This document shows positions 36,668 through 47,331 of a stretch of DNA of 64,000 nt, one piece after another (positions within the stretch are counted from its first letter, which is position 1; every line of letters begins with the position of its first letter). The stretch covers positions 4,358,696 through 4,422,695 of the forward strand of contig OX579638.1 in NCBI GenBank assembly GCA_951230915.1, written 5' to 3'. A program made the translations under genes and the position numbers. The notes under the pieces were generated by a model. The model saw only the letters and a program-made list of their open reading frames with translations, was not told the origin of the DNA and did not search any database. This stretch comes from Antitrichia curtipendula. Its lineage: Eukaryota; Streptophyta; Bryopsida; Hypnales; Leucodontaceae.

Positions 36668-37549
36668 ATTATACAACTCTAGTCCTTGGGCTTCAATTTC
36701 AAATTTGTGTCTTATACCTTAGTCTTATAAGGGGATCCTAAATACATCCATATCTAGAAAAAAAATATGAAGCCAATTCCAATCAAAAGTGTCTTTACAT
36801 AAATTATTTTTATTGTTCAAGATGCAAAATTTCAATGCAATCATTGTTATAAAAATGTATTGGCTACATTCTCCATAAACACTTTTGAATGTTTTACAAA
36901 TGCGCTCTGTATTTCAAATTTGAATTTGAAATTTTAACTTCAATTTGAATTTTAAGAAAAAATTTATCAACTACCTAGAACATTGTGTCTTGAATTAAAC
37001 AATTTTTATGATTTTTCATTTAGAAATAAAATTCAATGACTCTTTGTGGCACTCAAAGTTTGACGTGTATTTGCAACTTTGAAAAACGTGGTCTTATTTA
37101 TATTTTGTAAATTTCAATTAAATTCATGTCTTAAATCAAGACATTTGAGGAGGTGGGCGATTTTAGATCCCTGTGCCATTTCAACTTCAAAATTTCATAA
37201 TCAATTCCACAAAGCTCCAAAATTTGAATTGGTGTGCTCTTTTTTGGTGCGCTAAATCTCAAACCAAACAAACAAATCAACAAAGAAATGGTAGGATGGC
37301 TTCCCAAAAATCTTAAGAATCCTTTGATAAAAAATATCAATATCATTTAATCTTTTGCCATCAAAAGAAGAATTTGATGACCTAATAAAAGATTTGCTTC
37401 AATGACATTTGTATGAATGAAGGTTGAAGATGTCATTTTTATATTGAAATCATTGTCCACCATGAATCCTCAAAGAATATGGAGTAATTTGAAAATGAGA
37501 GTATGACCGCTCATTGTCATTATCAAAAATGTCAAAATGATGTTTGATG
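36668..37549. other. AT-rich stretch containing a family B internal fragment
   Basis: 37138-37230 (GAGGAGGTGGGCGATTTTAG, then ATTTCATAATCAATTCCACA, then AAGCTCCAAAA) is an internal part of family B, truncated at both ends. Otherwise no gene or element recognised. Confidence 0.4.
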
Positions 37550-37900
37550 TAAAATTTTAGACCTCCTCTAGTGATAGTAAAATAACTTTTTTCAAAATAA
37601 TTGGATTAGGAAAAGTTGGTAAATCAATATAAATCTCATCTCCAAAAATCTTTTTGGGATTTTAAGACTTCAATCAAAAGTTATAGATAAAATGTTGAGA
37701 AGATGTTTCAAAATGTCAAAGAAAATGTCCCTTCCAAACCTTCTATGAAATTGGCCCATAACTTTTGATTGGAGGACCAAATCTCAAAAGTATTTTTGGA
37801 GATGAAATTTAATTTGATTTCTCAAAATTTTTAGTCCAAAATTTTTGAAAAAAATTATTTTGCTATGCCTAAATGAGGTTTGAAATTCTCATTTAAACAC
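37550..37900. repeat. Foldback family E, copy 2
   Basis: Same palindrome as 30342-30694: TCTCATCTCCAAAAATC and TCAAAAGTTATAGA pair with CCATAACTTTTGATTGG and TTTTTGGAGATGAAATTTA. The flanking homologous sequence (38523-38620, reverse of 30190-30320) is separated from it by the TTAA element at 37923-38518. Confidence 0.75.
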
Positions 37901-37922
37901 ACTTCTTCATTTTTTTATTTAA

Positions 37923-38518
37923 CCCCTAAAGGACCATAAGGCTACCACGTGGCTTCTACAACTACATTTGTAAATTTTTTGATATGTGAACCTTACTAAC
38001 ATTTCGTAAGAAACAAAGAGACCCTAGATGATTTTCACTTCTAAATCCATTTGTGCAATCCAATTGAAAAATAATTGAGTATGCAATTTTTGGTGAATTT
38101 TTTGAGAATGGAAAAGGCATTGTGGGCCATTACTTCACATTCTCATATCTTTTTTTCTACACCTCAAAATGATTTGAAAGAAATTAAACATCAATATTAT
38201 GATGATATGCACATGCGGGAAAAAAATCAGAATTTTTGGAGCACTTTTGAGCATTCCGGTTTCAAGATTTTGATTTCAGCGCACATTCAAAGTACTCCCT
38301 AACCAAACATCTTTCATCAATCTTGTCAACGATGGCATTTTCTCAAAAATTGTGTAATTTTGTTGGTCTTTTTTTTTATAGAAAAGCTAAATAAGTCTTG
38401 GTTCATTTCAACAGTGGAGATCATCAAAATTATTCCATATGAATGAGGAATTATGCTTGTTACAAGAGCTAGTTAAGAAAACAAGGAGTATGCTCAAACA
38501 TCCCCAGTCCTTTAGGTG
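37923..38518. mobile_element. Family A (TTAA) element inserted in foldback family E, 596 bp
   Basis: Starts CCCCTAAAGGACC and ends GGGGATGTTTG... in reverse, that is CAGTCCTTTAGGTG, with TTAA at 37919-37922 and 38519-38522. The empty site is visible at 30320-30323 in the other family E copy. Confidence 0.85.
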
Positions 38519-38522
38519 TTAA

Positions 38523-38994
38523 CTATGAGCTGTTCAACAGCTTCTACTAATTTTAATTTACATATCCCACATGGGTTGTTTCACCTCCTACCTCCCCTAT
38601 GTATATAAAGAACTTGATTCTACAGTTTATATTAACATGAATCATGAATGGCTTGGGAAGCAAAATGAAGAAGTTTTGTTGTTATTTTTTTTCTTCTCTA
38701 GGAACTAAATGTGTTTTTGAAGTTTTATTGAAAAGTTTAGAAGCTTTTCTTTTCTTTTCTTCCTAGTCATGTGTAATTGTGACCCATTGATTTTACACAA
38801 TGTAATCACTACAATTTTGACAATTGTTGGCATCTGTATTTGTAGTTATTGATGGATGTAGATATTCTACACCATATCATCTAGGAGATGAAATGATGTA
38901 GAATATTCGACACCATTCCGTTCAAAGGAGGAAAATCTTTCTCTTTGCTACTAAATGTTATGAGCTCCACTTGCCCAAAATTTAGTTTCAGTTC
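38523..38994. other. Outer part of foldback family E and unassigned sequence
   Basis: 38523-38620 (TAATTTTAATTTACATATCC, then CACATGGGTTGTTTCACCTC) is the reverse of 30190-30310. A short related phrase occurs at about 39328 (GGTAGGAGGAAGAACAACCC). No gene. Confidence 0.4.
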
Positions 38995-38998
38995 TTAA

Positions 38999-39756
38999 CC
39001 CTTTAACGACCAGGTCGATGACAGGTTACGAGAAAGTGTCAAACTGACGCAATTTCATTAGAGCAAGCCCCCTAAGCTATGGAGAGACGGTGACTGGGCC
39101 TGTGAGGCCAACTTCAGAGTAGAAATTGCTTTGAGTTTTAAAATCAAATTGTGATGATTTAAAAATTGCTAAGTTCTAAAAAATCTCAACCTTTAACATG
39201 GCTAAAAAAATTTAACTTCAAATGCATTGAAGTGTTCCTTCCCATTGTGTCCAAAACAATAGAGGATGAAGATAGCAAACTTGCTTTGCTTACTTTGGGA
39301 AGAGAATCTCTGCATATATAGATGGAGGTGGTAGGAGGAAGAACAACCCATGTGTATATAGAGAGATTTTCTTCCCTCCTGAGACACTCAACTCCTATTG
39401 AGATTATCTTTGAAGCACACTTCTAAAGCTTTTGGATTTTTCATTGATTAAATGTAAAATTTTACATATGAGTTTTCAAGCAAGGAGACCATGCTAGAAG
39501 ATTAAATGTAAAAAATTTTACATTTAATTCATTCAGATCTTCCTAGCATTAGACGCATAGCTTCAAAATACATCGACAATTTGATTTGAATAAATAATTC
39601 ATCAAATGTCAAGTTTGATGAAATATCCACAAGCCAAGCCCCCACTTGACATCCCTGTTTGGGGAGTCAGCTGTGGGCTTGCTCTTGATAGCCAGTTTGC
39701 TATTGATGAAAATCTGTCAGTTTGAGTAATCAGTCATCGACTTGGTCGTTAAAGGG
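38999..39756. mobile_element. Family A subgroup A6 element with long inverted termini, 758 bp
   Basis: Starts CCCTTTAACGACCAGGTCG and the right end reverse-complements to CCCTTTAACGACCAAGTCG. The match runs 23 of the first 24 bases and continues imperfectly to about 85 bp (TCAAACTGAC, AGAGCAAGCCC). TTAA flanks both ends (38995-38998 and 39757-39760). The CCCTTTA start and TTAA target are typical of piggyBac-like termini. Non-coding. Confidence 0.9.
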
Positions 39757-39760
39757 TTAA

Positions 39761-41031
39761 TCCCTAAATGTCTATAGTCTTCTCCAGAAATGACGATTTG
39801 GAAAAATCCATTATAAAGTACTATTTGGAAGAATACTTTGGAATTGATATACAAAAGAAAATTGTAGATTTTGAATTTTCATTTGTACGGTTGGATTCAT
39901 CAATGCTATCATCAATATTTTTTTATGAATTTTTGAAAGGAAAATTTTAAAATTCCTTAAAATTTTGATTATAAGCAAAATATTATCATTTTTGGAGTGA
40001 AACTTGTTGGAATGGATTTTAGAGGAAACTCTTTCAAGATGGTGATTTTTTGAAATTTTAGTGTTCTTTACATTTATGACCTCATTTTTGCAAATCTAGT
40101 TTCGACTTAGAGTCAATTCAATTATGGCTTGGTCAACCACTTGACATACTTCCACATTTGTAGTTTTAGAAAATAAATGTATTCTAGTAACACCAAATCC
40201 AATCAATAGATAGGACATGAACTTGATAAAGTATCTCTACAAATTAGAATGAAGCAACAAAAAAGAAACAAGAATATGAATCTGTTCATCATCCAGAAAT
40301 TGGATGTTGGAACACTTAACCTTGAAACCAATGAGCTCTAAAGCTACTAGAAGCATTTTTTCATCCTTGTTTTCCTTATTGACCTTTCATGTTAGATTAT
40401 GAAAAGTATCCGATTGAGCTTGTATTCTTGCCACTGTTTTTCTTCATGTAAATTGAAAGTTAGTTAAAAACTGAATCACAAAATATGCTATTTTAGTATA
40501 TTTTAGGAAGTTGTTGCTCCTTGTTCTAAATCTGAAATTTCTTTTGAAAAATGATATTTTTAAAATTTTGATCCCAACTAAAAAATCAAAGGCCATCTAC
40601 TCTAGTTTCTTCTCCAATTTGAATTTTGAAAAAATTCCTAATATTGAATATTTTATTTCAATTTGAACTTAGGATGTATTTTCAATGTCTACTAAATTCT
40701 AATTATAGAATGACATGGAAATTGAATTTACACTATAATGTTTCTCATGCATGTTGTAGTATACATGCATGTTGAAATTTTCAGATTTTTTGAAATATTT
40801 TTTTGTTTAAAGTGATTTTCTTCACTTTATCTTCAATAATTCTCAAAAAATCATTTTTCCAGAAAAAAATCTAAATTTTTTGTAGAGTAAAGAAAACATG
40901 TAATTTCATCTCTAAGAAATAAATATTATTTTTTTTTGTATATATCTTGTTGCAAAATGGTAGCAAACTAAGTAAATGAGTGATGGGCAATGAGGCTTGA
41001 AATCAACGATCATGGGTCCATCATTTAGGGG
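39761..41031 (-). mobile_element. Family A subgroup A5 element, 1271 bp
   Basis: Starts TCCCTAAATGTC immediately after the TTAA shared with the preceding element, and ends GGTCCATCATTTAGGGG before TTAA (41032-41035). The right half is the reverse of 35947-36600. A 60-codon open frame at its left end has no recognisable domain. Confidence 0.75.
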
Positions 41032-41035
41032 TTAA

Positions 41036-41070
41036 GGAATAAATGGGCGATTAATGAACCTCCTACCTCA
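41036..41070. mobile_element. Right-end fragment of a family B element
   Basis: AAATGGGCGATTAATGAACC then TCCTACCT is the right terminus of family B; the rest is missing. Confidence 0.5.
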
Positions 41071-42039
41071 TAACACAGTATCTGAAGCCCAGGCAAGCCC
41101 AGGCAGTTCCATTGCAAGAGAATTAGAATCTACAATCTCATGGCTATGGTAGAACCACCCATTACCAACCGGCCATCAATAACCAACTTGTAGGATGCAG
41201 CTATTTCCAACCAAGACTGGTATAGATTCCAATCATAGTTTGGAATGTGATTTTTTCTCTTTTGCAAGGTTGGCATTATAAAGTCACAACACCTATCCTG
41301 ATTTAGTGAGCAAGAAAGTAGGAAGCAGTGAGTGGGAAAGTAGCTATGGAATGGTTGAAATTGGAAGACTATATCCTAGGTATGGGTTGCGGCCAACTTT
41401 TGACTTCCAAAATTCACAATAAATTCAATTTAAAGAAAAAAATCATGAAAACTTGACAATGCCTATCATTTCTATCTTCCTACAGGGCTGTAAATTCACA
41501 TTGCTTTCTACTGCTCCAGAACATATGTGGAATTGCTTAAGTGGTCAACTATGGGTGGTTCTACCATATATCTTTAAATTCGACACTGTTTCAAATTCAC
41601 GAATTGAAACACGCTATTCAAGCCAATACTGTATTCATGAAATTCTTCACAGAAACAAGATCAGCACCCTCACTTGCAAAGACATTCAGGACAAGTCTAC
41701 TGGAACAGATATTGATTTCGTAACGATCTACAGTTTACGGTTCCACTTGAAACCCAAAACCTGCGAGTGAGAGTATCATCGCCGTGAGCGAAGAAATCAC
41801 GCTTGCATCAATTTAAGGTTCCTGACCCGTGAAATTGGTGGAACGATCTCCACGGAATCAAAATTTAGGGTTCCGGGTTCGAGAATTGGTGGAACGATCT
41901 GAATACGAACGAAGTATACCACTCTCAATTTGCATTTGGCCACGATCATCACCCTTGCATTGAGAATGAAGAGAATTGGGGAAGCAGGTGATCTCAGACA
42001 AGGAGCCTAATAGTTTCCGGCAGGAGGACGAGAGCTAAC
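41071..42039. other. Moderate-GC intergenic DNA with repeats, no identified gene
   Basis: Holds a perfect 17-bp inverted repeat (41146-41162 and 41551-41567, ATGGTAGAACCACCCAT) and a 17-bp direct repeat AATTGGTGGAACGATCT (41833-41849 and 41884-41900). The 105-codon plus frame at 41453-41770 has no recognisable domain. Confidence 0.4.
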
Positions 42040-42192
42040 CTGCATGGAAAGCAGGCGCTGCAGCTCCGACGCAACCCAAAGCACATTGCGCTCTTCATAA
42101 GTCATCTGCTGCGGCGACACTACTTGCGGCTCCGTTGCCTCAGGCGACGCAACCTCGGAATTCAACGTCTCAGCTGCAGCACATCTGATTGT
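42040..42192 (-). CDS. Possible coding exon of an unidentified gene
   Basis: A minus-strand frame with GC-rich third codon positions reads ...SPEATEPQVVSPQQ, then MTYEERNVLWVASELQRLLS, and ends MQ at a good donor (CATGCAG|GTTAGC, 42040/42039). The only in-frame ATG near the 5' side is at 42105-42103. Composition differs from the AT-rich surroundings. I could not find following exons or a family match, and the beginning of the exon is uncertain. A second short frame just upstream on the same strand (about 42300-42196) ends at a possible donor AAAG|GTGACA and may instead be the first exon. Confidence 0.25.
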
Positions 42193-42521
42193 CACCTTTC
42201 ATTTTGCAATCTCCACCTAATTCGCATTCCTGCAAGCCCGGGACTCCAAGACGATCCTCGCGGAAGCGCAGTCGGAGCCATGAATGCTCGTATGTTCATT
42301 ATGATCCGTAAACTCAAACCACAACCTATACGAATTCCCCAAAGCCCCAAACCCAAGAGTCTCACAAATCACATCACTAAATCTCGTCTAGGGGTTTGGA
42401 GATTAGCAGGGGTCAATCCCCAGCCGGCATTTACACAATCCGGGCTCGAAAAAACGGACCCTAACCTAGCCCGACCTTCCATCATTCCAGTTTCGCGTCC
42501 ATCGGTCACTGGCTTACTTAA

Positions 42522-43494
42522 CCCCTCACCGCCCAAGGGGCCCAAAAGTGGCCTCACACAATCTAGCAGTCGACTTCAAAGTGCTGTAACTTTTGCGTCC
42601 GGTGTCCAAATTTAATAAAACTTATTGGAAAAGTTGCGCATACTAGACTAGTTTTTGTGGTAAAAATTTCAGATCTATCTAAGATATATTGGATTTTTAG
42701 AAGCCATTCGAAGTTTGCAGATTCAATTTCAGTTCACCACATTGCATTGAGATGGCTGCAACTTCGGGGGCTTGTATCTTTTTCATCAAATGTTATTTTT
42801 CAATAAAAAAATTTGGGTTTTGTTCTCCATAAAGTCTACTTAATGTGGAAAAATTTTCATGTCAATCCAAGTTGTTTCGAATGCTTGGAAGCAATTCGAA
42901 GTTCAAAATATAGACATTTCTGCATTACAGTGAACTTTGGCGGCTTATAACTTCTTCAAACAAGGTTCGATTTCAATAATTTTTATTGGAAAAGTTGCGC
43001 ATACTAGTCTAGTTCTTGTAGTAAAAATTTCATACCAATCCAAGAAGTCATGATTGACTGAGAGGCATTTTAGTAGAGGTAGGTTCAGCAATAGATGTGA
43101 TTTTTTGCTACTTTTTTCACTGTTTTTTGACATTTCAAAACAATTTTGCAAACGCAATGAGTCAATTGAATGATTTTTTTTCCCACCAAAGTGTTTTTCT
43201 TTTGGTTTTGAATCACTTTTTAGTTCAAAGTTTTTTCATTTGAGTAGGTTTAGAAATCGAATTTCACCTCGAATTGTGTTTTGAGGACAATTTCAGCATC
43301 TTTTTTCAACACTAAAACATTATAATCTTTCAATCTATACGGTCAAATGACCTCAAATTTGATTTACACCATCTACAACATGCACACTACAATATTGTAC
43401 GGTTGAGATTTTCATACCTTACTCACATTTAGACTTATAACACTTGAAAAGGAAAGTTGTTTTTTGACATGGTTAGGCCTTGGGCGGTGAGGGG
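42522..43494. mobile_element. Family A (TTAA) element with perfect 17-bp inverted termini, 973 bp
   Basis: Both ends read CCCCTCACCGCCCAAGG inward, and TTAA flanks them (42518-42521 and 43495-43498). The interior holds three diverged modules (TGTAACTTTTGCGTCC at 42585, TGCAACTTCGGGGG at 42757, TATAACTTCTTC at 42946). Non-coding. Confidence 0.92.
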
Positions 43495-43498
43495 TTAA

Positions 43499-44006
43499 AC
43501 CTTTTTGGATAGCTTTCCAGGTACTACAGCACTGCTGTACAGTACAGGGGAATCCAGGCCTTTAAGCTCCATTCACTGGTTTGTCGTCATTCGAAGATCT
43601 GCGAGTTTTAGAGAGTCAGTGCTTGACAGAAGATTTATTATGAGGGATTCAAGAAAAAGCTTCTCATGTGCGAGAGAAAGTGTCTCAAGTCTTGCACTCA
43701 AAACCCAATTAGGTTTCAAAACCTTAAAATTTTGTCCAAAATTTGCAAGATTTTCAATAAATAGTTCTCAACACAATTCCTTGAAAAGTCTCCACAAATC
43801 TCCAATCACCCCTATTTGTGACAAAATCTTCAAAAAATTGCAATATGAAGATCTATACAACACTAGAGAAGTTGATACAAAGTAAAATTGTTCATTCTTG
43901 TTTCACCAAGGGACTAACAAAAGACTTCTTGGTCTTTTTTTCATCTTGAAATGGCTTAGAAGTCTAAAACTAAAATGATTCACTACAGTAAACAAGGTCA
44001 CAATTA
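43499..44006. other. Intergenic sequence with an unassigned 126-codon frame
   Basis: A plus-strand frame at 43505-43885 has no recognisable domain or signal. No further exon or promoter evidence; not called a gene. Confidence 0.3.
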
Positions 44007-46069
44007 TTACCTTGAGAGATACATAATTGAAGCAATCGTGGTTGATGTAGGCAATGAATCAAGATGACTGAAATTTGTACAAGGATCCTCCTCCTTAAGG
44101 TCAAAGCAAGTATTGTCACCTTCAAACTCTTCAAACAAGGTACTTGAAAAATGCTCCAAATCCATGGCTTTAGGATTCAATGTGTAGATGCTGGTTTTTT
44201 GAGAACTTGATTGGATATTGCTAACGCTGAGAGCTTGTTGTAATGCCTCAAAAGCTAAAGATGCTAAAGACTTCCTACTAAAATCACCATTAGCCCATGA
44301 TGGATTTCTGGTTGTGACCTATCATGAACAACTGAGAAATTTGTTTTAAAAGACTTAAACACAGATACATCCAATGGTTCGAGTTGGTGAGTAGTATGAG
44401 GAGGCAAAATAGCTATGTCAACTTTCAGACTGGAAGCTTTGGTAACAACAGCAAGTGTCATGTGACTCTTGTGTCCATCAACTAGGAACAAGTGCTTGTA
44501 CTCTTGTGAGACTCCTTCTGGAACAGATTCTTTAAAGTGATTCAACCAACACAAAAAGATTTCTTCAATGATCCATCCATTTTTTTGCATGGCCATCCTA
44601 GCTCCACACTCATAGTCACCCATATAATCCTCTCTTACTCTAACTCCCGTGAAGATATAGAAATTGGGTATGGAATAGCCCAAAGCATTTGAACAAATCA
44701 TAACTGTCATCCATTTTTGGTTCCCAAATGTAGTACTCATTACATTCCTAGAACCTTTCATTCCAATTACTTTGACACTTCCATTCTTTTGAGAAGTAAA
44801 CAACCCTATCTCATTTGCATTCCATATACAAGATGGTGGATAGCCCCTATTGAAGTAAGTCTCTCCTAAAAATTTGTAAAAAACATCAATTACGTCCTTT
44901 AACCCCAAAATGACCCTGGAAATTCCTGAGCTTCTAGGAATTTGTTCTAAATTGAATAAAAAGCCAACATTTTGATAAGTTGTATCAATTTTTTTTGAAT
45001 TGTAACCGTATAAAATCAAACTAGACATGTTAGACATCACATTAGAAAAGAAAACACAACAATATCTCTTACGGATTGAAAGATTATAATGTTTGATCAT
45101 GAGGGTGTTAAAACTGTGAAAGTGATTTGAAGTCTTTCAATCTTCTTTTTACATGTCAAATCTAAAAAGTTGGTCACCAAAAAAATATGAGGTTGAAGGG
45201 CCTAACATGCATAACCCCAATCAATTTATAACTTCTCAAAATCTACCCTACAATTTTTTTGGATGAATTTCTAATGTGATTTTTTCTCAAAGATCTAGTG
45301 TATTTGAGGCTTATTCCCAAGAGCCCTCAACACTACAAAAGTCAAGATTGCAATGCACACCCGTGCACAAAATCTTGAATAGAAAAATCATAATCAATCA
45401 TTTTCAAGATCAGATTTTTGAACCTAACATTAAACTTCAAAAATAATTTATCAAAAATATAAATTACAAAAAATAGTAGTTTGGTAAGGTTTTATTTAAC
45501 TTCAAAAATTGGTCAAGGACACATTCTGTCCTCAGGGTCCTTTTGGGGTTAAGAGGCTCTTGACCCTCTGAACATCCAAACTCTCAGGCCTCCTTAGTAC
45601 ACGTTTATGACGCCTTTTACAAAAAAACTTCCACCAATGTTTTCCTAGGATGCCTTTTGTGAATGGTGTTTTCCTCCCTTCACAAATCTATTATACTTTA
45701 TATCTATGTAAAATTAAAGAAATACAATGAGCTATTCTTTGTCTCTCTTCACACCAATCAACTACGACATTTTCCTCCTCTACTATAAGTACAGTGGATG
45801 GACCACTTTTTTTAGGAGACCTTCCCATTCTTCCATGCTCTAATAGAGTATTCAAGAATGCAATAGTACCTAGCAACCTCTTTCAACTTTCTTCTCTCCA
45901 TTGAAATGTCCTCCAATGCCAATTGCATAGCCTTCTTAGTCCATTTCGCCCTTCCTACCTCACTCTGGTTAGGTTTAATCTTTGGAACAACATGTTTGAT
46001 GTTTTGTTGACTTGTCACACCCCATTTCGGAATCTCGGAGCCCATATATGATTGCACAATTGCACACAT
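44007..46069 (-). pseudogene. Pogo/Tigger-type (DDE superfamily) transposase relic
   Basis: Seen: three broken pieces on the minus strand. 46069-45812 encodes an N-terminal psq-like helix-turn-helix (RAKWTKKAMQLALEDI, then RKLKEVARYY). After a frameshift near 45825, 45876-45700 continues with GPSTVLIVEEENVVVDWCEE and QRIAHCISLI (Tc5/CENP-B-type second HTH). 45690-45553 holds a diverged HWWKFF...RRPESLDVQRVKSL segment. From 44902 the DDE core follows: CIWNANEIGL, LFLVDGHKSH and LEPLDVSVFKSFKT. The first catalytic Asp (usual N-x-DE-x-G) is Asn here; the other two are kept. A last frameshift near 44264 leads into a C-terminal tail (ALQQALSVSNIQSS, then LNPKAMD) ending at TAA 44009-44007. The family-A element 44903-45548 splits it. 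The gene is dead: at least two frameshifts, an insertion and a lost acidic residue. Confidence 0.85.
44903..45548. mobile_element. Family A (TTAA) element inserted into the pogo transposase, 646 bp
   Basis: Starts CCCCAAAATGACCCTGG and the right end reverse-complements to CCCCAAAAGGACCCTGA: 16 of 17 before the last base. TTAA lies at 44899-44902 and 45549-45552. Removing the element and one TTAA joins the transposase reading frame (codons for Ser-Leu, then Leu-Lys-Asp). The 5' 66 codons of the long open frame ending at 44264 come from this element, so that frame is chimeric. Confidence 0.9.
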
Positions 46070-46578
46070 TTCATCAACATTAGAATTGAATCAAAAGTGA
46101 CTTCAAGGTTTAGAACTCTAATTGCTTCAATGGCCGCCTAAACAAGAAATTATGTAAAGAAGGGATAAGTGATTTTAATATGCATCATTAAATTCATTGT
46201 TGGAACCTATATCAAAAGTAAAAAGAGAACCAAACATGAAAGTATTCAAAGGTCAATTCACCTTTGAAACGTTATTGCCACTAGTTTTGTCCCAAATTTG
46301 CACCATAATTAACTATCAAATACAAAAACATAAACTTTGTTAAGATTCTAAATGCAAGGATTGGAATACTTTCATAATTGTGTGATTGCAACCCGTTTCC
46401 TTCAACGTATTTACATTCCAAATCTTAATGCGAGTGAGATTCCAACACATTCCAATACATAAAGGATCTCACCTCAACAAGAATAATTCTTCAAATTCAA
46501 GAGCACGGCAACATGCTTTCCCTTCTAACCACTGCAATTCCATGCATGGTGCGCAATTTGGTATAGAATCTTGACTCT
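46070..46578. other. Intergenic sequence upstream of the transposase relic
   Basis: May include remaining 5' parts of the transposon, but I could not find its terminal repeats. No gene recognised. Confidence 0.3.
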
Positions 46579-46839
46579 AACCACTAGAAGAAAATGAGGG
46601 GTTTTGCGACTTCAAAGAGCAACTGCTTTTTGAGTTGTGTAACTAATTTGCGACATGTGATAATCTAGAGGTCCGAAGTTGCAGTGGACAAGTCGTATAA
46701 AAATTAGAATCGCAAAATGAAGTGAATCTGTTTTTCATCCAGCATCGTAGTTTGAACTTCATCGACGGCCTTTTCCGACGTGGTTGCTTATGTGTACTCG
46801 CTGCCACGTGACACCGGTCATTCAATCGATGAGTTGTGC

Positions 46840-46925
46840 GATTTGTTTGCAACTTATTTGTGACTCCATTGCGACTTGTTGGCGACTCATTTGTGACTTG
46901 TTTGTAACTTGTTTGCGACTTGTAG
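46840..46925. repeat. Subterminal tandem units of the CACTA element (GCGACTTGTTT type)
   Basis: About eight imperfect units of 10-12 bp, each with YGACTYRTTTG or a close variant. Confidence 0.75.
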
Positions 46926-47331
46926 ATTTGTAGATTTCAAAATTCTAATCTTAATGGTTTGTAGATTTTGGATATTACAAATCTAAATTCTATTTTAGAT
47001 TTCAGATATTTAGATTTAAAAGATTTCATTGGTTTAGGAAATTATGTAATTTAAAAATTCTTTTATTTTTACAGTTTGTAGAAATCTACAAATTGTTAAA
47101 ATCAACAATTTGTAGAAATCTACAAACTGTAGAAATCTACACCTAATAGAAATCTTAAAATTTTACTAAGGGAGGTCATTACATAAGAATACAACAACTT
47201 ACAAGTCTTATATGTCTAACCTAATGGTACTCTTGACAATTGATATGGGACAATTGCTAATAGACAAATAATCGGGAAACAAATTAGAAAACGATTAGAA
47301 AATGACTACAAAACAACCAAAAGAATTCTAG

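Noticed and set aside
41453..41770. A 105-codon plus-strand frame
   Set aside because: Contains half of an inverted repeat, no recognisable domain and no coding-like codon pattern.
44264..45100. A single intact 278-aa protein gene
   Set aside because: The first 66 codons belong to the inserted TTAA element and the remainder is the middle of a frameshifted pogo transposase.
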